Source of the DNA: Sphaerisporangium sp. TRM90804
GTDB lineage: Bacteria > Actinomycetota > Actinomycetes > Streptosporangiales > Streptosporangiaceae
Reading direction: 5' to 3'
Length of the DNA stretch: 64,000 bases
NCBI RefSeq assembly: GCF_029846175.1
Contig: NZ_JARWAC010000015.1
Coordinates: 1 to 64,000, forward strand
A program made the translations under genes and the position numbers. The notes beneath the pieces are model-generated. The model was given only the letters and a program-made list of their open reading frames with translations, did no database searches and was not told the DNA's origin. Shown piece by piece: positions 33,501 to 44,515 of the stretch (positions within the stretch are counted from its first letter, which is position 1; each line of letters starts with the position of its first letter).

Positions 33501-33854
33501 TCAGCCGAGGTCGGCGGCGAAGATCGAGACCTCCGCGCCGGGCTCCTGCTCCGCGCCCATGGCCACGGCGAGCTTGCGGTAGCCGGCGGCCTCGTCGGGC
33601 AGGTTCCTGCGCTCCAGGGTGCGGGCCAGGGCCTCATAGGCCCAGGCGTTCGCCGGCTCCAGGTCGATGAGCTTCTTGAGGGTGCGCTCGGCCCGGGTGA
33701 GCTGGGCGCTGTGGAAGTAGGCCCTCGCCAGCAGCTCCACGGCGGCACGGTTGTCGGGGTGGCGGTCGACGACCTGGCCGAGGATGCGCGCCGCCTCCGG
33801 GAAGTCCTTGGCGTCGAAGAACGCCTGCCCCCGCTGGTACTCGTCGTAGATCAT
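33501..33854 (-). CDS. Small tetratricopeptide-repeat protein
   Basis: A 117-aa protein made of about three TPR helices pairs: YQRGQAFFDAKDFPEAARIL, AVELLARAYFHSAQLTRAER and AWAYEALARTLERRNLPDEA. TPR proteins are interaction scaffolds. ATG 33854 (MIYDEYQRG) follows AAGGGAGA, so the longer frame to 33917 is rejected. It is upstream of, and probably co-transcribed with, the racemase gene. Confidence 0.85.
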   Translation of the reverse strand: MIYDEYQRGQAFFDAKDFPEAARILGQVVDRHPDNRAAVELLARAYFHSAQLTRAERTLKKLIDLEPANAWAYEALARTLERRNLPDEAAGYRKLAVAMGAEQEPGAEVSIFAADLG

Positions 33855-34128
33855 CAACTCGTCTCCCTTCACCAGGCGCCGTCCGGACTCGCTGGACACC
33901 CGGCGATCTTTCAACAACGGCGCGAGTCAACCTCTTCCCGTCAGCGTACGGAGAACCGCGCTGAGCTGGACTTTCTTCGGGCCTGTGGAACGGGGCGCGG
34001 GGGGTGGCAGCAAAGTGCCAGCGGCGGGCAGCTTGCTGCCGTCCATTCATCTGGTTCCGAAGCCTCGAAAAGCGGAGAGTTGGTGGTGCGAGAAGAAAAC
34101 AAAACAACCACCGAAAGAGGAAAAAGAA

Positions 34129-34416
34129 ATGAACTCCACGACCTCCCTCACCGCCAAGATCTCCGCCGGCTTCGTCTCCGCCGCCGTCTCCCTCACCGCC
34201 GCGATCGGCCTCTACGCCGCCACGAGCCAGGCCGCCGAGTACGCCCCAAGCACCCACGTCGTCGCCGGCACCACCTGGGACACCCCCGCCGACAAGGACG
34301 GCACCACCTGGGACTCCGCCTCCACCAGCGACGACGACGGCACCACCTGGGACTCCGCCAAGCTGCTCGCCGAGGGCGAGATCCCCGCCGACGACAACGG
34401 CACCACCTGGGACTGA
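34129..34416 (+). CDS. Small secreted protein with four GTTWD repeats
   Basis: A 95-aa precursor I do not recognise. Residues 1-35 form a Sec signal peptide (AGFVSAAVSLTAAIGLYAAT, then SQAAE). The mature ~60 residues are acidic and carry AGTTWD, DGTTWD, DGTTWD and NGTTWD, the last at the very C-terminus. Each repeat is encoded by the identical 15-mer GGCACCACCTGGGAC (34267, 34300, 34339, 34399). The leader is strikingly A-rich and AAAGAGG sits 8 nt before ATG 34129, suggesting strong translation; nearly every codon ends in C or G. No RiPP maturation enzyme is encoded nearby. A surface-binding, structural or peptide-precursor role is possible. Confidence 0.8.
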   Translation: MNSTTSLTAKISAGFVSAAVSLTAAIGLYAATSQAAEYAPSTHVVAGTTWDTPADKDGTTWDSASTSDDDGTTWDSAKLLAEGEIPADDNGTTWD

Positions 34417-34924
34417 CACGGAAAGCGAAAAAGCCAGGCCCGCCTTCACCGTACAACAAATAAACAGGTAAATCCGAGAATCCACCAGCCGTCCAAGAAA
34501 CGGCGAACCGCACGAATTCCCGGCCAGGCTGAGTATCCGGCCCGCTTTCCCCGCAAGGCGTGACGTCGACCGCCATCGGAAACCGAGGCCCCAGCCGCGA
34601 ACGGCCCCCGCACCAGCCACCGCCCTCCCCGCCGGGCCCTCCCCTGCCATCGCTCGCGCCACCGAACGCCGCGCGGGCCCGGACACCGCCCTCACGGCCA
34701 ACGCCGGCCCTCAAGGACGGGCGCGGGGGTTTGAGTAGGGAGGTACTCATGTACTCCCCCGCGAGCCATCACAGACTCTCCCTTGCTGCCATATGGCCAG
34801 CTATTCGCGACGTATCGCATGGTCCTCACGCATCCGGCGACGGCTGACGGAGTGGGGTACGGACGCCGATCTCGGGGCGCCGTGCGCGAGGCCACCGCAT
34901 CGACGGCATCTGGGAGGGGTCTCG
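34417..34924. other. 508-bp intergenic region before the metalloprotease gene
   Basis: No convincing gene. The first ~80 bp are AT-richer (around CAACAAATAAACAGGTAAAT). 34732-34749 is the TGAGTA-N6-TACTCA palindrome. The ribosome-binding site GGGAGGGGT for the next gene is at its end. Open frames here lack coding bias. Confidence 0.5.
34732..34749. promoter_or_regulatory. TGAGTA-N6-TACTCA palindrome, second copy
   Basis: TTTGAGTA, GGGAGG, TACTCA: same arms and 6-nt spacer length as at 19766-19783, about 175 bp before the secreted metalloprotease gene. Confidence 0.55.
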
Positions 34925-37900
34925 ATGACACACACCACGGCGGCCGCGCCGCCGGCACGCACCAGGGCACGCGCGAGACGCGTCACAGGCGGGAGATGGG
35001 GGCCGGCGCTGGTCGCCGGCGTCCTGCTCGCCGGGCTGACCGGCGTCATGCCCGGCCCCGCCGCGGCCGACACCAGCGTCACGCTGGCCGTCCGCGTCGA
35101 CTACCTCAAGCAGATCGAGAACCCGGACGACGCCTCGGGAGACGGGGACTACTACCCGGTCGTCAAGATCGGCGACGTGACCTTCCCGAGGGGCCCCCGC
35201 ATCGAGGACGACGAGTTCGAGCCCCTCGGCACCTCCGAAGCTCCCAACGGCTGGTTCTTCAGCCGCGTGGTCGACATCCCGGGCGACGCCACCACGGTGC
35301 CGGTCACCATCCAGATCTGGGACTACGACAGCGACCTCAACTTCGACGACGACCAGATGGACATCAGCCCGCGTAACGAGGACGTGGAGCTGAACCTCCT
35401 CTACGACGTCGTCACGAACACGTTCACCGGCGACGACCTCGCCGTCGGCACGCCGTGCCTGCGGGACGGCCGGCCGGTGGGCCACACCTGCGCCGAGGGC
35501 GACGGCGACCACGGCATCCCCCGGGTCAACGACGGGCGCCAGACGCGGATCGGCTTCACCCTGACCTCGACCGTCGGCGCGAGCACCGACAGCGACGGCG
35601 ACGGCCTGAGCAACCTGGCCGAGATCCACGGCATCCGCAACCCCGACGGCTCCATGGCCCTGGACCTGAGAAGGCTCGGCGCCGACCCGCTGCGCAAGGA
35701 CGTCTTCCTGGAGCTGGACTACTCCGCCGGCCAGGCGCCCACCAGGGCGGACGTCCAGGCGATGAAGAACGCCATGCGGGCCGCCCCGGTGGACAACCCC
35801 GACGGGTCCCGAGGCATCAACCTGTGGGTCGACACCGGCGCCCTGGTCGACACGACCGCCCGGCGCCAGCAACCGGCCGGCACGTGCACCGACGACCGCG
35901 ACAACGGGGGCGACCTGCTCACCGACGGCGCCGACCCCGACTGCGCCTTCCTGGACACCAGCGTCGAGGACCCGCTGCCCGGCGACTGCAACAACGCCGA
36001 CACCGGCAACCCGGCTTGCCTGGTCGGCGACAACCTCGGCGGCGGCGCCCTGATCGGCGCGCTCGGCAACTGCGGCATCGACACCGCCTTCGTCAACGCC
36101 GCGAACACCCAGTTCGCCGCCGTCCGGCGCGGGGTGTTCCGGTACGCCATCAGCACCACCCAGGACGTGGACACCGATGGCGGCGGGCCGGACACCGGCT
36201 GCGGCATCGGCGGGCAGGCGAGCACCAACAACCGCTTCTTCGTCGACTACAACCACGACGGCGGCACGCTGCTGCACGAGCTCGGCCACACCCTGGGGCT
36301 GGAGCACGGCGGCGACACGACCGTGAACTGCAAGCCCAACTACGTCAGCGTCATGAACTACGACCTGCAGGGCGGCGTCCCGCGGGTCGGGGGCGGCACC
36401 GTCCTGGACTTCTCGCCGCCCCGCCTCGCCCTGGACGGCACCTCGCGCGGCACGGTGCCCGGTCAGCTCGTCGAGACCGCGCTGACCGAGCCCGGCACGC
36501 GCCTGGACCCGAACGACAACGCCAACCGCTACCGCTTCGTCGACGGCCTCGACCAGGATCCGGCCACGCCCGGCGTCCAGGGCCGCAAGATCACCGAGGA
36601 GCTGAACGACGAGCCCGACTGGAACGGCGACGGCGACAAGACCGACACGACGGTCACGCCGCCGGTGAACATCAACACCGCCGGCCCGCCCGACGCGTTC
36701 GGCGTGCGCAGGCCGCGCGGCTGCGTCCCCCTGATGAGCAGCGCCGACACGCTGACCGGGTTCCACGACTGGAACAGGGTCGCCGCCTCGATCGCCTACC
36801 CGGGCTTCCTCGGCGGCCCCCGCAGGTCCGAGGCCGTGGAGCCGATCGTCGCCCAGCCCGACTTCGAGCCGCTTCCGACGCGCGAGGACCTGGACCGCAC
36901 CCGTGAGGCGGCCAACAGCACCGACGTCGGCGTGGCGATCAGCGCCGCCCCCGACCCCGTGAAGGGCGGGGAGACGCTGACCTGGAAGGTGACGGCGACC
37001 AACCACGGGCCCAACCCGGCGAGTTCGGTCGTGGTCACGACCACGCTGCCGGCCGTGGTGTCCTTCGTCGACAGCAGCGTCCCGTGCGCCAGGGACGGCG
37101 CCGTGCTGCGCTGCGGCCTCGACGAGCTGATCCCGGGCGCCGCCCGTGAGATCACGATCCGCGCGAAGGTCCCCGACAAGGTGGTGCACGACGGCGTCAC
37201 CTGCACGATCACGGCGACGGCCGTGGTGGACAACCTGGCGGGCCCCGACCCGGGCGCGGCCAACGACACCGCGAGGGCGGACACGCGGGTGCTGGTCGCC
37301 ACCGGCCTGAAGGTCGACGGCCCCGCCAACGTGGCCAACGACCACCCGGCCACGCTGCGGGCCACGCTCACCGACGCGGCCGGCGGCCCGGTCGCGGGCC
37401 GGGCGGTGGTCCTGACCCTCGGCGCCGGAACCTCGGCGCAGTCGTGCACGGCGACGACGGACGCGGCGGGCGTGGCGCGGTGCGAGATCGCCGTCGTGGC
37501 CCAGCCGGCCACGGCGACGAGCGCGGCCGTCACGGCGGCCTACGCGGGCGACGCCTGTTACCTGCCGTCGTCCGCCTCGGGGACGGCCAAGCTGCTGTAC
37601 CACTCCGGCCGGTCGTACGCGCTGTCGGTCAAGACGCTCCTGCTGCCGCAGACCGTCGTGGCCGACACCGGCGAGGTGTCCACGGCCTCCAGGTCGGCCA
37701 CCGAGCGGACGGCGGCCACGCTGTCCCTGCCGCTCGTCGGCGCCTCCGCGCTCAAGGCGAGCGTGGTGACCGGGGCGGGCGCCTCCACGGGCCAGGCGAC
37801 CACGGGGACGGTGGACATCGGCCTTCCCGGGCTGCCGGCCGTGCGGATCGGCAACGTCAAGGCCACCTCCACCACCCGGTGCCAGGTGGGGCCGTACACC

Positions 37901-38143
37901 GCCGCCGCGGCCGGCACGGTGGAGATCGGGTCGTTGACCATCGGCGGCGTGGCGCAGCCGGTGGGCACGGTCGCTCCCAACAGCACCATCAGGGTGGGCA
38001 CGATCACGGTGACCATGAACGAGCAGAAGCCGGTCGCCGGGGCCTCGGCGGGGATGCTGGTCAACGGCCTGCGCGTCAGCGTCCCGGGGGTGGCCGACGT
38101 GGTGGTCGCCTCAGCCAGGAGCGCCGTCCACAACTGCCCGTGA
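34925..38143 (+). CDS. Large secreted metzincin-like metalloprotease with Ig-like domains
   Basis: A 1072-aa protein. The signal peptide (~residues 30-48) is LVAGVLLAGLTGVMPGPAAA. A beta-rich N-terminal domain has acidic, calcium-like DYDSDLNFDDDQMD. A thrombospondin-3-like TDSDGDGLSNLAE follows. The zinc site is HELGHTLGLEHGG (~450) with a Met-turn SVMNY (~475), defining a metzincin. Cys residues are many in the catalytic half (GTCTDDRDN; DPDCAFLD). After the protease comes a DUF11-like domain (~676-780), a bacterial Ig-like domain (~790-880) and a beta-rich end. There is no LPxTG signal, so it is probably released or wall-associated. ATG 34925 follows GGGAGGGGT. Confidence 0.82.
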   Translation: MTHTTAAAPPARTRARARRVTGGRWGPALVAGVLLAGLTGVMPGPAAADTSVTLAVRVDYLKQIENPDDASGDGDYYPVVKIGDVTFPRGPRIEDDEFEPLGTSEAPNGWFFSRVVDIPGDATTVPVTIQIWDYDSDLNFDDDQMDISPRNEDVELNLLYDVVTNTFTGDDLAVGTPCLRDGRPVGHTCAEGDGDHGIPRVNDGRQTRIGFTLTSTVGASTDSDGDGLSNLAEIHGIRNPDGSMALDLRRLGADPLRKDVFLELDYSAGQAPTRADVQAMKNAMRAAPVDNPDGSRGINLWVDTGALVDTTARRQQPAGTCTDDRDNGGDLLTDGADPDCAFLDTSVEDPLPGDCNNADTGNPACLVGDNLGGGALIGALGNCGIDTAFVNAANTQFAAVRRGVFRYAISTTQDVDTDGGGPDTGCGIGGQASTNNRFFVDYNHDGGTLLHELGHTLGLEHGGDTTVNCKPNYVSVMNYDLQGGVPRVGGGTVLDFSPPRLALDGTSRGTVPGQLVETALTEPGTRLDPNDNANRYRFVDGLDQDPATPGVQGRKITEELNDEPDWNGDGDKTDTTVTPPVNINTAGPPDAFGVRRPRGCVPLMSSADTLTGFHDWNRVAASIAYPGFLGGPRRSEAVEPIVAQPDFEPLPTREDLDRTREAANSTDVGVAISAAPDPVKGGETLTWKVTATNHGPNPASSVVVTTTLPAVVSFVDSSVPCARDGAVLRCGLDELIPGAAREITIRAKVPDKVVHDGVTCTITATAVVDNLAGPDPGAANDTARADTRVLVATGLKVDGPANVANDHPATLRATLTDAAGGPVAGRAVVLTLGAGTSAQSCTATTDAAGVARCEIAVVAQPATATSAAVTAAYAGDACYLPSSASGTAKLLYHSGRSYALSVKTLLLPQTVVADTGEVSTASRSATERTAATLSLPLVGASALKASVVTGAGASTGQATTGTVDIGLPGLPAVRIGNVKATSTTRCQVGPYTAAAAGTVEIGSLTIGGVAQPVGTVAPNSTIRVGTITVTMNEQKPVAGASAGMLVNGLRVSVPGVADVVVASARSAVHNCP

Positions 38144-38251
38144 CCTCCTGAGGAGGAACGACTCCCCGGACAGGCGGCCTGTGGGCGGGCCGCCGGGCGG
38201 GCCGGTCGCGTCGGCACCTCGACGCGGCCGGCCTCGCCGTGCGCCGGGGGC

Positions 38252-39769
<1,518 letters not shown>

Positions 39770-39864
39770 TGATCGTTGCCTCCCTGGTGGCCTTCTGGCC
39801 TGTGGCCGGCACTGCTTGTGACCTTGGACCGGCGCACGCTCCGTTGCGGCGCCGGTCGGCGTCC

Positions 39865-40689
39865 TTACTTGACGGCTTCTCTCTCGGTGGGGACGGTACC
39901 CGGCTCGGGCTCCTCCACGGAGGGCAGGAAGCGGGCGATCAGCGCCTGATAGAGGCCGGCCCCCAGCACGGCGCCGATCAGCGGCCCGAGGATGGGCACC
40001 CAGAAGTACAGGTTGCCGTACTGGTCGCGCCAGGCCGTCTCGTAGCCGGTGAGGAACGAGGCGAGGCGCGGCCCGAAGTCGCGGGCCGGGTTGATCGCGT
40101 AGCCGGCGTTGGTGCCCCAGGCCATGCCGATCGCCACGACGATGAGGCCGATGACGAACGGGGCGAGGTTGGCGGCCGGAGAGGTGTTGTTCATGTCGGT
40201 GACCGCGAGGACGAGGAACAGCAGGATGGCCGTGCCGATCACCTGGTCGCGGAAGGCCCCCCACTCGTGCACCGGCAGGGTGCCGTTGCCCGGCAGCGTG
40301 GAGAAGACGCCCTGCGTGGCGATGGTGTGCCCGGGGTCGACCTTGGACAGCACCTCGTCGTAGTTCCACCGCACGAGCATCGCGGCCAGGAACGCGCCGG
40401 CGGTCTGCGCGAGCGCGTACGGCAGCACCTTGCGCCACTCGAAGCCCTTGAAGACGGCCAGCGCGACGGTGACGGCGGGGTTCAGGTGCGCGCCGCTGGC
40501 GCGCCCGGCGACGTAGATGCCGAGGGTGACGCCGAGGCCCCACGCCCAGGCGATGCTGTCGTGGTCGCCGATGCCGCCCGCCACCACCTGCGCGACCACG
40601 GCGGTTCCGAAGAGGATGAGGATGAGGGTGCCCGCGAACTCCGCGGCCAGCTCGCCGATCAGGCCGGGGGCTTCCTTCGGTCTGGCCAT
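39865..40689 (-). CDS. glpF: Glycerol facilitator (aquaglyceroporin)
   Basis: A 274-aa MIP channel with six helices and two half-helices. The NPA boxes are [13 protein letters not shown] and [12 protein letters not shown]; the Asp after the second (NPARD) is the hallmark of glycerol-conducting members. It is followed by glpK, so the pair couples facilitated entry to phosphorylation. The acidic tail ([17 protein letters not shown]) is cytoplasmic. Confidence 0.95.
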   Translation of the reverse strand: MARPKEAPGLIGELAAEFAGTLILILFGTAVVAQVVAGGIGDHDSIAWAWGLGVTLGIYVAGRASGAHLNPAVTVALAVFKGFEWRKVLPYALAQTAGAFLAAMLVRWNYDEVLSKVDPGHTIATQGVFSTLPGNGTLPVHEWGAFRDQVIGTAILLFLVLAVTDMNNTSPAANLAPFVIGLIVVAIGMAWGTNAGYAINPARDFGPRLASFLTGYETAWRDQYGNLYFWVPILGPLIGAVLGAGLYQALIARFLPSVEEPEPGTVPTEREAVK

Positions 40690-41260
40690 GGTCTCTCCTT
40701 ACTGCGTCGCCGTCCGGGCCGCCTGGGATGGGCCCGGCGTGTCGCGTCCCATCGGTGCGCGAGGATGCGGCCGACCGGCTCCCGCCCCACGCACGATGCC
40801 GTGACCAGCAGCAACACTGCACCCCGCACGGTGCCTTCTACGCCCAAGGCTCGGTAAAGCTTTTTCCGCCCCTCCCCGGCATGCCCGTCGACGGCACGCC
40901 GCGTTACCGGCCTCGAACGAAGGAAGCACCGTGGCAACAGGCTGTTGACACAGGATTTCCGTTCCCCGCCCGATCTTGACGAAACCCTGGCACCCCACCT
41001 GACGGAACAAAGTTCGGCACCGGCGTCCCCGCGCCGGCGTCGTCGACGCTCGACCGGTCCGGTCATGACCTGACGTCCAACCCGACCGGAACTCGCGGGG
41101 CCGTGCCCTCGCCACCAGGGGATCCGTGAATCCACGTGGACCACCCGTTGTCATTCCAAAACCGGCGTCTTAGCGTTTAACCCGTCAATTCGGATGGGGG
41201 ACGGTGACGCGCGCCCGCGCGAGCACGTCCCCCCGCCTGATCCAGGAGGACACGACCCTG
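40690..41260. other. 571-bp divergent promoter region (glpFK / isomerase operon)
   Basis: No gene is supported. The region includes a TTGACA hexamer (plus strand, near 40943) without an obvious -10 partner, and an imperfect inverted repeat CGGAAC, AAA, GTTCGG near 41003 that could be an operator (an IclR/GylR-type regulator would be usual for glycerol genes). The ribosome-binding site AGGAGGA precedes the isomerase start at 41261. Confidence 0.45.
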
Positions 41261-42004
41261 ATGGCGACACCGCTGGGCGTGCAGTTGTACACGGTTCGCG
41301 ACCAGATGAAGGACGATCGCGATGATGTCTTGAGGCGGATAGCGGAGATCGGCTACGGCGCCGTGGAGCCGTACGACCCGATGGACGACCCCAAAGGCTT
41401 CCGGCAGGTGGCCGACGACCTCGGACTCGCCGTCTCCAGCACGCATGCCTACGCGCTGCTGAGCGAGGAGCCCCCCGTGGTCCTCGACGCGGTCGCCACC
41501 ATCGGCACCGACCTGGTCATCATCCCCGGCGGCATCGCCGAGGAGGAGTTCACCACCCGCGACGGCCTCCAGCGCACGGCCGACCTGCTCAACGGCCTGG
41601 CCGAGAGCGCGGCGCCGTACGGCATGCGGATCGGCTACCACAACCACTGGTGGGAGATCGAGCCTCGGGTGGACGGCGTGCACGCCATCGAGGCCCTGGC
41701 CGCGCTGCTGGAGCCGCGGGTCTTCCTGGAGATCGACACCTACTGGGCGTCCGTCGGCGGCGCCGACGTGCCGGAGCTGCTCGGCCGCCTCGGCGACCGC
41801 GTGCTGGCCCTGCACGTGAAGGACGGCCCGGGCGTCAAGGGCGAGCCGCACACCGCCGTCGGCGAGGGCACGATCGCCGTGCCGGAGATCCTCGCCGCCA
41901 GGCCGGACGCGTGGCGGATCGTCGAGCTGGACTCCTGCGCCACCGACGTGGTCGAGGCGCTCGCCCGCAGCCACGCCTACCTGACCGGTCTGGAGAGCAG
42001 GTGA
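41261..42004 (+). CDS. Sugar phosphate isomerase/epimerase (TIM barrel)
   Basis: A 247-aa xylose-isomerase-like TIM barrel starting GVQLYTVRDQMKDDRDDVLR. Likely metal-binding residues are in AVEPYD, GIAEEEF, YHNHWWEI (His/Glu), LEIDTYWASVGG and VELDS. It overlaps the following Gfo/Idh/MocA gene by 4 nt (GTGA), a pairing common in inositol, keto-sugar or anhydro-sugar catabolism. The substrate cannot be told from sequence alone. Confidence 0.88.
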   Translation: MATPLGVQLYTVRDQMKDDRDDVLRRIAEIGYGAVEPYDPMDDPKGFRQVADDLGLAVSSTHAYALLSEEPPVVLDAVATIGTDLVIIPGGIAEEEFTTRDGLQRTADLLNGLAESAAPYGMRIGYHNHWWEIEPRVDGVHAIEALAALLEPRVFLEIDTYWASVGGADVPELLGRLGDRVLALHVKDGPGVKGEPHTAVGEGTIAVPEILAARPDAWRIVELDSCATDVVEALARSHAYLTGLESR

Positions 42005-43104
42005 GCGGCGGGCCCGTCGGCGTCGCCGTCGTCGGCGCCGGAGTGATCAGCGACGCCTACCTGCGCAACCTCACCGCCTTCCCCGACCTGCGGGTGCTCG
42101 GCGTCGCCGACCTGGACACCGGCCGGGCCGCGGAGGCCGCGCGCAAGCACGGCGTGCCGGTGTCGGGTGACGTCGAGACGATCCTCGCCCTGCGCGACGT
42201 CGAGCTCGTCGTCAACCTCACCATCCCGGCCGCGCACGCCGCCGTCGCCACCGCCGCCGTGCGCGCCGGCAAGCACGTGTACGGGGAGAAGCCGCTGACG
42301 CTCACCCTGGAGGAGGGCGAGAAGCTGCTGGCCGAGGCGGACGCCCGGGGGCTGCGCGTCGGCAACGCGCCCGACACGTTCCTCGGCGCCGGCCTGCAGT
42401 CGGCGGCGCGGGCGCTGGCGTCCGGGGTGATCGGCACGCCGGTCGCCGCCAACGTGGTGCTGCGCAACCCCGGGCCCGAGTCGTGGCATCCGAGCCCGGA
42501 GTTCCTCTTCCAGCGCGGCGCCGGGCCGCTGTTCGACCTCGGGCCGTACTACCTGACCGCGCTCGCCTCCATGCTCGGCCCGCTGTCGCGGGTGGCGGCC
42601 TCCGCGCGGCAGGCCCGGCCGCGCCGGGTGATCGGGTCGGGCCCCAAGGGCGGCACGAGCTTCGTGGTGGAGGTGCCGACGCACGTCATGGCGCTGGTCG
42701 ACTTCGCCGCCGGGCCCAGCGCCTCCACGACGTTCAGCTTCGACTCCACCGACGACAGCAAGACGATCGAGATCATCGGCACCGAGGGGGTGCTGTCGCT
42801 TCCCGACCCCAACACCTTCGAAGGGCCGGTGAAGGTGCGCGGCGCCGGGGACGACGACTGGCGCGAGCTGCCCGTCCAGGGCACGACGATCGGGCGGGGC
42901 CTCGGCGTGCTGGACATGGCCCAGGCGCTGCGGGCGGGCCGCCCGCACCGCGCGTCCGGCGCCCTGGCCCTGCACGTGCTGGAGGTCATGACGGCGATCA
43001 TCGAGTCGGCCGACCGGGCCGAGTTCCGCACCGTCCAGTCGACGGTCCCGCTCCCGGAACCGCTGCCCACCGACTGGGACCCGCACGCGGCCACGCTGGC
43101 CTGA
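42001..43104 (+). CDS. Gfo/Idh/MocA-family oxidoreductase
   Basis: A 367-aa NAD(P)-dependent sugar dehydrogenase. The Rossmann start is VAVVGAGVISDAYLRNL. The conserved EKP motif is visible as GKHVYGEKPLTLTLEEGEKL, and the C-terminal substrate domain has LFDLGPYYLTALASMLGP. The start is GTG 42001, coupled to the isomerase gene. Together the two probably oxidise and isomerise one sugar or inositol derivative. Confidence 0.9.
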   Translation: MSGGPVGVAVVGAGVISDAYLRNLTAFPDLRVLGVADLDTGRAAEAARKHGVPVSGDVETILALRDVELVVNLTIPAAHAAVATAAVRAGKHVYGEKPLTLTLEEGEKLLAEADARGLRVGNAPDTFLGAGLQSAARALASGVIGTPVAANVVLRNPGPESWHPSPEFLFQRGAGPLFDLGPYYLTALASMLGPLSRVAASARQARPRRVIGSGPKGGTSFVVEVPTHVMALVDFAAGPSASTTFSFDSTDDSKTIEIIGTEGVLSLPDPNTFEGPVKVRGAGDDDWRELPVQGTTIGRGLGVLDMAQALRAGRPHRASGALALHVLEVMTAIIESADRAEFRTVQSTVPLPEPLPTDWDPHAATLA

Positions 43105-43111
43105 CGCCCCT

Positions 43112-43138
43112 TCCCGGCCGCCGCGAAGGCGGCCGGGA
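43112..43138. terminator. Bidirectional hairpin terminator
   Basis: TCCCGGCCGCC (43112-43122) pairs with GGCGGCCGGGA (43128-43138) over a 5-nt loop, between the oxidoreductase gene and the convergent cupin gene. Confidence 0.75.
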
Positions 43139-43164
43139 GCGGCGGCGCGGGTCGGTGTGCCCGA

Positions 43165-43503
43165 TCAGGCGGAGTTGGGCATGGCCACGGTCAGTAGGAC
43201 CGCCGAGTCCTCCACCGCCTCCAGGCGGTGGCGGACCCCCGGAACCAGGAGCAGGTCTCCGGTGATCGCGTCCCACGACGCCTCGTCGGTGACCAGGCGC
43301 ACCCTCCCGAACAGGACGTAGACCGTCGCCTCGCCGTTGGGGTCGTGATCGCCCTGCACCGAGCCCTTGGTGAGCGCGATCACCGTCTGCCGCAGGACAC
43401 GCTCGTGCCCGCCGATGACGGTGTCGGCCGCGAGCCCCACGGTTGACTCGGCCGCGCGCTCGAGCTGCTGGCGGGACAGGGCTACGAGGGAGAACTTTCG
43501 CAT
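43165..43503 (-). CDS. Single-domain cupin protein
   Basis: A 112-aa small cupin with a double-stranded beta-helix. The first cupin motif is degenerate around GDHDPNGEATVYVLFGRVRL, the second is GDLLLVPGVRHRLEAVEDS. It is probably a metal-dependent sensor or small enzyme. Its helical N-terminus (SRQQLERAAESTVGLAADTV) is unusual for a bare cupin and may mediate dimerisation. Confidence 0.8.
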   Translation of the reverse strand: MRKFSLVALSRQQLERAAESTVGLAADTVIGGHERVLRQTVIALTKGSVQGDHDPNGEATVYVLFGRVRLVTDEASWDAITGDLLLVPGVRHRLEAVEDSAVLLTVAMPNSA

Positions 43504-43713
43504 CGTGGTGCCACCCTTTGTGGTCGGCTCAGGCTCCGTACCGCCCCGCCCGGCACTCCCGGAAAGGACGACGAGGGCTGTCTGCCCGCCCTCACCCCCC
43601 GCCTACCCCCCCTCAACGTCTGACACCTTCCAGATCCCTCCGCATTCCACCCCCGCCACCCGGGGGATCCCATCGTGCCCATCGGCCGACGGGACCGGCG
43701 AGGTACACGGCCG

Positions 43714-44406
43714 TCAGCTTGTCGTCGTGACCAGCGGGGAGTCCCGGCGCTGCTGACGGCGAGCCGACGGCGCCCGCGTGCACTGGACGATGAAGTACTC
43801 GGCCACGAGCACGTTGCCCAGGATCGACGCCCATACGGCGGTGGTGTATATCGCTTCGAACTCCACCGAGGGGAGCAGCTGCAGCCCGGCGATCAGGTAG
43901 ACGCGCAGGGTGACCGCGGCGAACGTCAGGGCGTAGTTGCGGATCATCCAGATCCGGTGCACCTGCGCCTCGCCCCGGCGGATGGACCGGTAAGCCATGG
44001 CCAGCGTGTACAGCCAGGCCGCCACGAGGATGGAGAAGGCGACCTGGACGGAGAAGCCGCTGATCGTGACCGCGGCGGCGAACACGGCCGCGACGGAGGC
44101 GATCACGATGGAGATCATGTACACCCGTCCGATGACGCGGTGCAACTTCGGCCGGCGGAGGCGGAGCTTGCTCATGAACTGCAACGGCCCGATGAACAGG
44201 GCGAGGCCACCGGGAAGGGCATGTGCCGTCAGGACCAGATAATGCAGCGCCACGTCCGGGTTGAGCGGCAACGGGACGGCGGCCGGGTTGCCGGACACGT
44301 ACGGCGGCACCGCCTGGACGGCGATGCCGATCGCGGACACGCTCATCACCCCCCACAGCGTCCACCACCGTCGGCGACGGAGGGAGCGTGGATTCGTCCT
44401 GGTCAT
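43714..44406 (-). CDS. DUF2306 integral membrane protein
   Basis: A 230-aa protein with about six hydrophobic helices, beginning after an Arg-rich N-terminus (MTRTNPRSLRRRRWW). The family pattern LHRVIGRVYMISIVIAS and AQVHRIWMIRNYALTFAAV, with conserved His residues facing the membrane, fits DUF2306, possibly haem- or metal-binding. Start ATG 44406 has AAGGGA upstream. A frame to 44484 exists but lacks support. Confidence 0.82.
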   Translation of the reverse strand: MTRTNPRSLRRRRWWTLWGVMSVSAIGIAVQAVPPYVSGNPAAVPLPLNPDVALHYLVLTAHALPGGLALFIGPLQFMSKLRLRRPKLHRVIGRVYMISIVIASVAAVFAAAVTISGFSVQVAFSILVAAWLYTLAMAYRSIRRGEAQVHRIWMIRNYALTFAAVTLRVYLIAGLQLLPSVEFEAIYTTAVWASILGNVLVAEYFIVQCTRAPSARRQQRRDSPLVTTTS

Positions 44407-44515
44407 CGTGTGTCCCTTCACTTCATGCGTGGTCCCTCGAAGGCGCGGGAAGTCAGCCGCCGAGCGCGGCGGGGGTACACGCACCGCGCCGGAGGCGCCG
44501 CCGGTAAGGCGCTGA

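Noticed and set aside
40690-41260. Small RNA or extra gene between glpF and the isomerase operon
   Set aside because: No coding bias and no hairpin/promoter pair strong enough to support an RNA.
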